Origin: Plicaturopsis crispa FD-325 SS-3
Taxonomy: Eukaryota > Basidiomycota > Agaricomycetes > Amylocorticiales > Amylocorticiaceae
Length of the DNA stretch: 64,000 bases
Assembly: GCA_000827205.1 (NCBI GenBank)
Contig: KN832557.1
Span: 2,008,278 to 2,072,277 of the forward strand
Direction of reading: 5' to 3'
Both the position numbers and the translations under genes were made by a program. Every line of letters starts with the position of its first letter. Positions within the stretch are counted from its first letter, which is position 1. Shown here piece by piece: positions 58,510 to 64,000 of this stretch. The notes below the pieces were generated by a model that saw only the letters and a list, made by a program, of their open reading frames with translations, was not told where the DNA came from and searched no databases.

Positions 58510-59260
58510 AGTGGAAAGTGTTCGGTAGAAAGAGGATAAGGAAAGGAAAATGAGGAGGAAAAACGCACATTTTATAGGGTAGAGACGCTTCGAACACGAA
58601 CAATGGGTTCGAGCGACAAGTGGTGGCACGATCCCGTGCTCGGAAACTGGTGGCAAGTGGTGGCAACTTGGTGGCAACAGTGAAAGAGTCGCGCGCGCGT
58701 TCATTGTTCAACATCCTAATCCAGTGTCGCGGAGTTTGAATATTCACTCACGCTGAAGTCCGCGGTTTTCGTTTCTGTCCTCTGTCACTCTCGTTTTCTT
58801 CGTCGACTGCAGATTCAATGCTATCTTGAATTCGCTCGCAAATAATTAGCACTCTAGCCAAGTCAACACTCGCCGCTATACAGCTATCGAATAGTCTGGC
58901 GAGTGCTTATTGCGGGCTAACTAAACGAATTTAATAGATCGGTCTCCTTCTGTCTGTGCTCCTTACAGCATTGCTCACCGTGTTAATCGCCCGAAGAGAC
59001 AATTCTGAGGGTATAAGTACGTTGGCATTCTCCATCATCGAATGCTTGGGAGAATGTAGGACCCGTGGCCGAAGCAGCCGGATTGCTTAGCTCGACGCGC
59101 GATGCGTGCGCCGCCCATGCCGAACACACCCTCCCACGGATCCAGTATGTGCCACTGCTTTCCCTGCTACCAGTCGCCCATCGCACTGACTCGTGCACGC
59201 ATTCCTTTTCCCTAGCACGCATTACGAGGCGAGCTTCCCCATCCGCCCTTCATTGCTCTT
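58510..59260. repeat. Inverted duplication, left arm (FunK1 promoter and upstream region)
   Basis: Read on the minus strand, the region upstream of the kinase aligns with 63180-64000 read on the plus strand. Shared blocks, in order from the kinase: GCCACCACTTGCCACC, GAACAATGAACG, GAGTGAATATTCAAACTCCG, AGCTATCGAATAGTCTGG-like, and then CCGAACACACCCTCCCACGG. Similarity is moderate, so the duplication is not new. Confidence 0.75.
58570..58576 (-). promoter_or_regulatory. TATA box of the FunK1 gene
   Basis: TATAAAA on the minus strand, 61 nt before the start codon. A matching TATAAA is found at 63980-63985 (plus) in the inverted duplicate. Confidence 0.6.
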
Positions 59261-59627
59261 AGGGCTCTGCTTATCCACGGTGCTTTCTCGACTCATCACT
59301 CGAAAACTCACCTTTTCACAGCATCTTACAATACCACCCAAACGCAGAACAAGTGTAGGAATCACGTTTCCATTGACTGTCCTTGCAGTGGTCTGCTGAC
59401 CAAGGGACTCACCGGAAATGCTGTGCTATCTTCACCGGAAGATATCGCTGGACATCGACGACATGGTTTCGTTCCTGCTCCGAAGCTCGCTGTTCGAATC
59501 CACATGTTATTGTACAATTATACTGCTGGTTACAAGAAGATGGTAAAATACAACGAACTACTTAATAATCTGCTAGTTGCAGCACCTTGCCTAGTTGTCC
59601 ATGAAATATGAGCAGGTGAAGATTTGA

Positions 59628-62505
59628 TCAAAATGACGAGGGCCCACCAATATTGGAATATGCGGACTTCCTCCTCCCTCCAAGCAATTCGACGTCGCCG
59701 CTGTCGAAGAACGAATATCCAGCTGTGCATACACTCGTCAGATCGAGCATAGCACAGCGCGGGAAGGGGTCTGGCACTCACCCATCGTATCGCCCTCCGA
59801 GTCCGAGCCGTTCTCGAGGTCCGACGCGTAGCCATTGATCGGCCGCCCGGTCTTCGAATCCCTCAGTATTCCGGCGTGATCGACAAACGGCGCGGGGCGC
59901 TCGTTGGCGGAGCGGTGCAGGTGCACGAGGAGGCGCTGGATGTCGAGCAGGTACCCCTGCAGCGTGTCCAGGAATCGCCGCGTCTGCAAGTGCTTCGACG
60001 ACGCGCAGCTGCACGCACGGAACTACGAGTCAGCATGGGCTGTGCAAAAAAGAAACGCCGTGACTTACACGGAGATACCGTCCTCTTTGATGATGTATCC
60101 GATGCCGTAGCCGTCTGCAGTGACGGGGCCGAATCCGAACAGGCGCAGTGCGGGGTTTCCGCAGTTTGACGTCGAGAGGATCGACGTGCTGAGGAGCGAC
60201 CAGCCGGGGTCAGTGAAGATGTCTGGCATGGCGTTCCCTAGCGTATACGGGACGGGGTCGTCTGGGGATGGGTCCAAATTACCGCTTTGTTCGCGTTGAA
60301 GAATACAGTACAATGCGTAGAGATGCCTAGCGTAGGACTTATAAGATGCGACGCACTGACATGGTAGAGGACTTACCGATCCTGCCCCTTTCCCTGGCTG
60401 CACTCCTTCGTCAGCTGGACATGCCGCTCGCAGGCTTTCCGCAATGCGGCCACCTTTTGCTCAGTCGAAGCTTCCGAGAAGAAGGTCTGCAACGAGGTTT
60501 CAGTATACGATCGACGTGCACGCTGTACGGAGATCTACAAACCTTTGTGAACTGAACACTCTGCGGCTGCACAGAACGAATCGCTTCTGTTCTTCCGTGC
60601 ATGAAGGCCTTCGTCATAGCTGGTTCGTAAACGCATTCAGTGCGTCCTGTTTAAAATACCTAAGCATCGGGCATGCACCAGGTATCCACGCTACGCACCG
60701 TATAGACAAAAGTACGCTGCCTGGAACGCCATCTGAACAAAAGCATCGGGACTGAACCCATGGCTCGTGATAAAATTCTTGCCATACCCCTTAAACTCGA
60801 GCGCCTGGCAGTCGTTCTGGCATATAAGGTCGCTGAGGCGCGTCTCTGCGAAACGGATGCCAACGCGGAGCTCGGACGACAGAGCCCATTCGAGCTTCTT
60901 CGGTGTCGTGTCGTACACCTCGTCGCTCGGGGGCTTGCTCGACCCACGCGGCGGTTTGTAAGCCTTCGAATGGGGGGATAGCAGTGCATGGAAAAGCGTC
61001 GGCGCGGATGGATTAATCGACCGCGCGAGGAGCATGAGTCCTTCGGTGAAAACGTCCGCGGCGAATCTACGAGGGGTCAGTGGGTAGTCGAGAGGAGGCA
61101 CCGGCGACGCACCTCAAGACTGTATGTCCGTCAACACCAGAGTGCTCAAAATTAATGCCAGCGGAACCATCCGCGCAGACGATGATTTGCAGCTAAACGA
61201 TGTAAGTCGGAATGATGACTCATAGCCTTAACTAACCCACCTTGTCGTACCACCGGTTCGTGCAAGTGCCGACCTGCACACCGTTTTGTAGACCGTATGT
61301 GCCGCACAAGAAGTTGCTGCACAATTCCGCTAGGTTGGTCGGGGCGGCGTCATCGAGGCAGACGATGAACAGCGCGTCGTCGATAATTTGTAGGCACGCA
61401 GCATTGTTCTTGTCCTTGGAAAGGGTAGCGCGGAGAGACGACCAAGTCTTGCGATTCTCTGTCGAGAGCACCCCAATGGCACCCCGTGCGACCTGCATAG
61501 TGTTAGACATGGCAGTGCCGCTAAACAGGGAGCATACCTCTGTGGTAGGTGTTTTGTCAGCGTCCTTGACGATGGCCTGTAGGTTTCGAAGGGTCTCGCG
61601 CTCCGTTAATAAAGGTCTTTGCTCGTCGTCAAGCACATCGAACCAATCTACAAAATGGACATCAGCATACTTCTTCCCGCTCAATATTCCACGGGACGAA
61701 CAGAATTGCCCGCGTCGTATGACGACAACGTGCCGTCCCTCCGTATTGACCTGCATCTTGCATCCTCTCTGTGTAGAGTAAGTTCCCGTGTTGCACATCG
61801 TAGATATAAACAACCGCTGTGCGCACCTCAGTGGGGATGCGTGCTGTTCCGAACAAGCGCGTATATTGCTCCATGTCTAGAGGCGTTCCGCGTATCATGT
61901 CCGGGTCTAGCACTCCGGTACGTAGGTCATGCACAAATCCGAGCGAGGATACGAGGAGCGCGGCAGCGCGTGGGAGCTGCGACCCGCGATCTGGTGTAGG
62001 GTCATCTCTGCAACTCGAGCTGAGCAAAGATAAGACTGAAAGAAATGACACGACATACTCCAGTACAAAGAAAGGATTGAGGGCAAGAACGACGGGGTCG
62101 CTGTGGGACAGATACGACTCGTACCTGTTACAGAGTCAGCTCTATTTGACCGACACTGGCCAGAAGACTACTCGCCAGAACTCTTCGATATAACTGGCCG
62201 TGAGGCCACAAGCAAGAATAAGTATTTCTCCGAGGCTCCAATACAACATTCTAGACGCACCTATGTTTGTTCTCCGCCCACGCCTTGAGCTTCTCCTGTA
62301 TTCGCGGTCCTTCGCCTTCCAAGAATGCCTGGACGGCCTTCTTCGTCTGTGCGTGCTCGTTCTCGTCCTGAAGCCCTTCCAGCGCCGTCAGGTACCGCCC
62401 GCACGTCTCTTCGAGGGTCGGGATAGGGAGCTTGGGTAGTTTGTCTTGAAATGCAAAGGTGCGCGCGGCGGGCGGGTTGCGATCGAATGCCGTAGTCATT
62501 GTCAT
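59628..62505 (-). CDS. Carnitine O-acetyltransferase
   Basis: A multi-exon gene with the full order of the choline/carnitine acyltransferase family. The N-terminal FAFQDKLPKLPIPTLEETCG is followed by YLTALEGLQDENE. Next come SNFLCGTYGLQNGVQVGTCT-like sequence and the active-site segment GINFEHSGVDGHTVLR, whose His codon is 61142-61144. Then comes FKGYGKNFITSHGFSPDAF, the STS motif LLSTSILSTSNCGNPALRLF, and FGPVTADGYGIGYIIKEDGI near the end. The last exon ends IGGPSSF at 59628. The enzyme moves acetyl groups between CoA and carnitine for shuttling among peroxisome, cytosol and mitochondrion. No clear presequence is visible at the chosen start (MTMTTAFDRNPPAART); a second Met is two codons on. 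The last residues are not a PTS1 signal. Confidence 0.88.
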
Positions 62506-63179
62506 GGCGGATTTTCTAGCATAGAGTAAATTAGCAGAGGCGAATGCGGGGATATCAAGATACTGTACGGTATGCAAGCGCAGCCATTCGATTCGGGCTT
62601 TTGTATGGTCACCTGCTAGTGTTTTCGGAGGAGCATTCACTAATTCAGGAGCTGTTCAGGAGCCAAGAGTATGTATGGCAAAATGCGGGGCCCCACTTCG
62701 CGCTCAATCTCCGATTATCGGGCCCTTCAAAGATATCGACGCTGACCCTTGTAAGTTGGCTGACCCCGTCAACCTTCCAAGAACTCGCATACTGCATACA
62801 TATTCACGCTACTACTCAAATATACAAGATGGACTTTTTGGTGAGGTTTGTAGGTGCTGCAGCGCAGAAAAATATCAAATCTGTTAGCTGCGCTCAGGGT
62901 TTCAACGTCCGGAAATGCGGGGCAAGGAACGGCGCAGAGCAGATGAGGACAGGAACCAACCTCTATATACCGTCGATATCCTCCGATGTCCAGAAGAGAG
63001 CACTGCCGCATTCCTATCATTTCCGATTGTAATGCTTCGGTCAGCAGACCACTGCAACGGCAGTCAGCGGGAATGTGATTCCTACCGTGTGCCTGCGTTT
63101 GATTCGGTGATGCAAAATACTGTGACGAAGTGAGCTCTGCAATAGGAGGTGGAGAAACGCACCGTGATGAGCAGGAACC
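62506..63179. other. 5' region of the carnitine acetyltransferase gene
   Basis: About 670 bp, AT-richer, with no recognisable gene. Confidence 0.5.
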
Positions 63180-64000
63180 CTTGACGGAGGAAAATAATTT
63201 CAAGCTCGCCATGCAAGACGTGCAGGTCCTGGTGTCCGGATTTGCGCGCGCTCGTTAGAAACCGGAAAGAGAGTCGTGCATGTGTCAGTGCAATGCGGAA
63301 CGGGTAGCAAAGAAAGGTGAGCCTGCGGCACATCCTGAATCCGTGGGAGGGTGTGTTCGGCACGGGCGCACGTATCACAGCACGCCAAGCCGTGAAATCC
63401 AGCTCCTTTGGCCGCAGGTCCTATCGTGCGGAAGGAATGTGAGGAGCTGAACCAAATACCATTCGAAAATAGAGTACACTGCTTACAGTGACTGAGCTCT
63501 CTTCGGAGCGATCGCTGAGTGACTCAGATAAGTACTGTAAAAAGCCGATCCATATCACTTCATTCAGATATCCCAGAGTAAGCACTTACCAGACTACTCG
63601 ATAGTTATGCAGCGACGAAAATCATGTTAATACTTAGTTTCAAAACAAATGAGGGATACTGAGGGATACTGAAGTTGACGAAGAATTCAAGATTGAGCTA
63701 GAGGACGTTGCTGGGACGTTGAGACGAGAGCTGACGGTACGCGCTGACGAGGGCTCTCGTCGGGAGTGAATAATCAAAGTCCGCGCATTTGCTCAGTACG
63801 AACAATGAACGTTTGAACGGCGGCGCGACTCACGGCTCTTGGACACTCGCCACCACTTGCCACCGATTTCCACGAGCAAGGGACCTCGCCACAACCTGCC
63901 TCAAGTACCCATTGGTCGCACTCAGACGGCTCTACATATCAAGTGTGCGTCATTCCTGTTTCTCAGTCTCTTTCTACCCTATAAACCTCACCGGTTACTT
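63180..64000. repeat. Inverted duplication, right arm (probable promoter of a second FunK1 gene)
   Basis: A plus-strand copy of the sequence upstream of the FunK1 gene, including GAACAATGAACG, GAGTGAATAATCAAAGTCCG, GCCACCACTTGCCACC and a TATAAA at 63980-63985. By analogy with the left arm, a start codon would be expected a few tens of bases beyond position 64000 on the plus strand. Confidence 0.7.

Noticed and set aside
59065-59262. Short frame with AEHTLPRIQYVP, echoed by AEHTLPRIQDVP at 63200-63388 (minus)
   Set aside because: The similarity is explained by the inverted duplication of non-coding DNA; I see no other support for a protein, although an exon of an unknown gene cannot be excluded.

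Overview
The window looks like nuclear DNA from an agaricomycete (mushroom-forming basidiomycete, probably a wood-decay lineage). The genes are dense and carry many introns of about 45-60 nt with GT-AG ends. The gene content is typical of the group: a FunK1-type protein kinase, BTB and F-box families, a MYND zinc-finger family, a multi-pass membrane protein, an ERT1-type zinc-cluster factor and secreted GH16/GH65 enzymes. No tRNA, rRNA or CRISPR array was recognised. There is one assembly gap (22876-23419).

Layout. 1-3.8 kb is repeat-rich: a 19-bp minisatellite, the end of a probable LTR element, a 5'-truncated hAT transposase and a GTACGG/CCGTAC repeat block. 4-13 kb holds single-copy genes: an ECM11-like meiotic protein, a MYND-finger gene and its decayed paralogue, a possible PD-(D/E)XK-fold protein and ERT1. 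13-24.5 kb is the most unusual part. It holds at least six two-exon paralogues of an unrecognised small protein family (five in a minus-strand array, one on the plus strand past the gap), flanked by two copies of a second 148-aa family. Four of the array genes form two copies of a 2.2-kb two-gene tandem duplication. All five array members share an upstream CACGTG plus CCGCGG composite motif. A 640-bp terminal-inverted-repeat element sits just downstream of an orphan copy of that motif.

26-34 kb has secreted GH16 glucanase and GH65 acid trehalase genes on the minus strand, then a BTB gene. 34.5-38.5 kb is a 1268-aa membrane-anchored coiled-coil protein. 42-43.5 kb is a multi-pass membrane protein with a 15-nt exon and a GC-AG intron. 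43.8-53.2 kb is a mixed F-box/BTB cluster with one nearly intact and two decayed F-box copies. 54.7-64 kb has a conserved hypothetical gene, a FunK1 kinase and a carnitine O-acetyltransferase. The kinase promoter region recurs in inverted orientation at the right edge, which suggests a second kinase gene starts just past the window.

The metabolic genes form a loose theme, not an operon: ERT1 (gluconeogenesis control), carnitine acetyltransferase (acetyl shuttling), trehalase and glucanase (extracellular sugar release) would all serve growth on poor carbon sources. The other half of the window is fast-evolving, lineage-specific gene families (FunK1, BTB, F-box, MYND and the new array) that expand by local tandem and inverted duplication and decay quickly.
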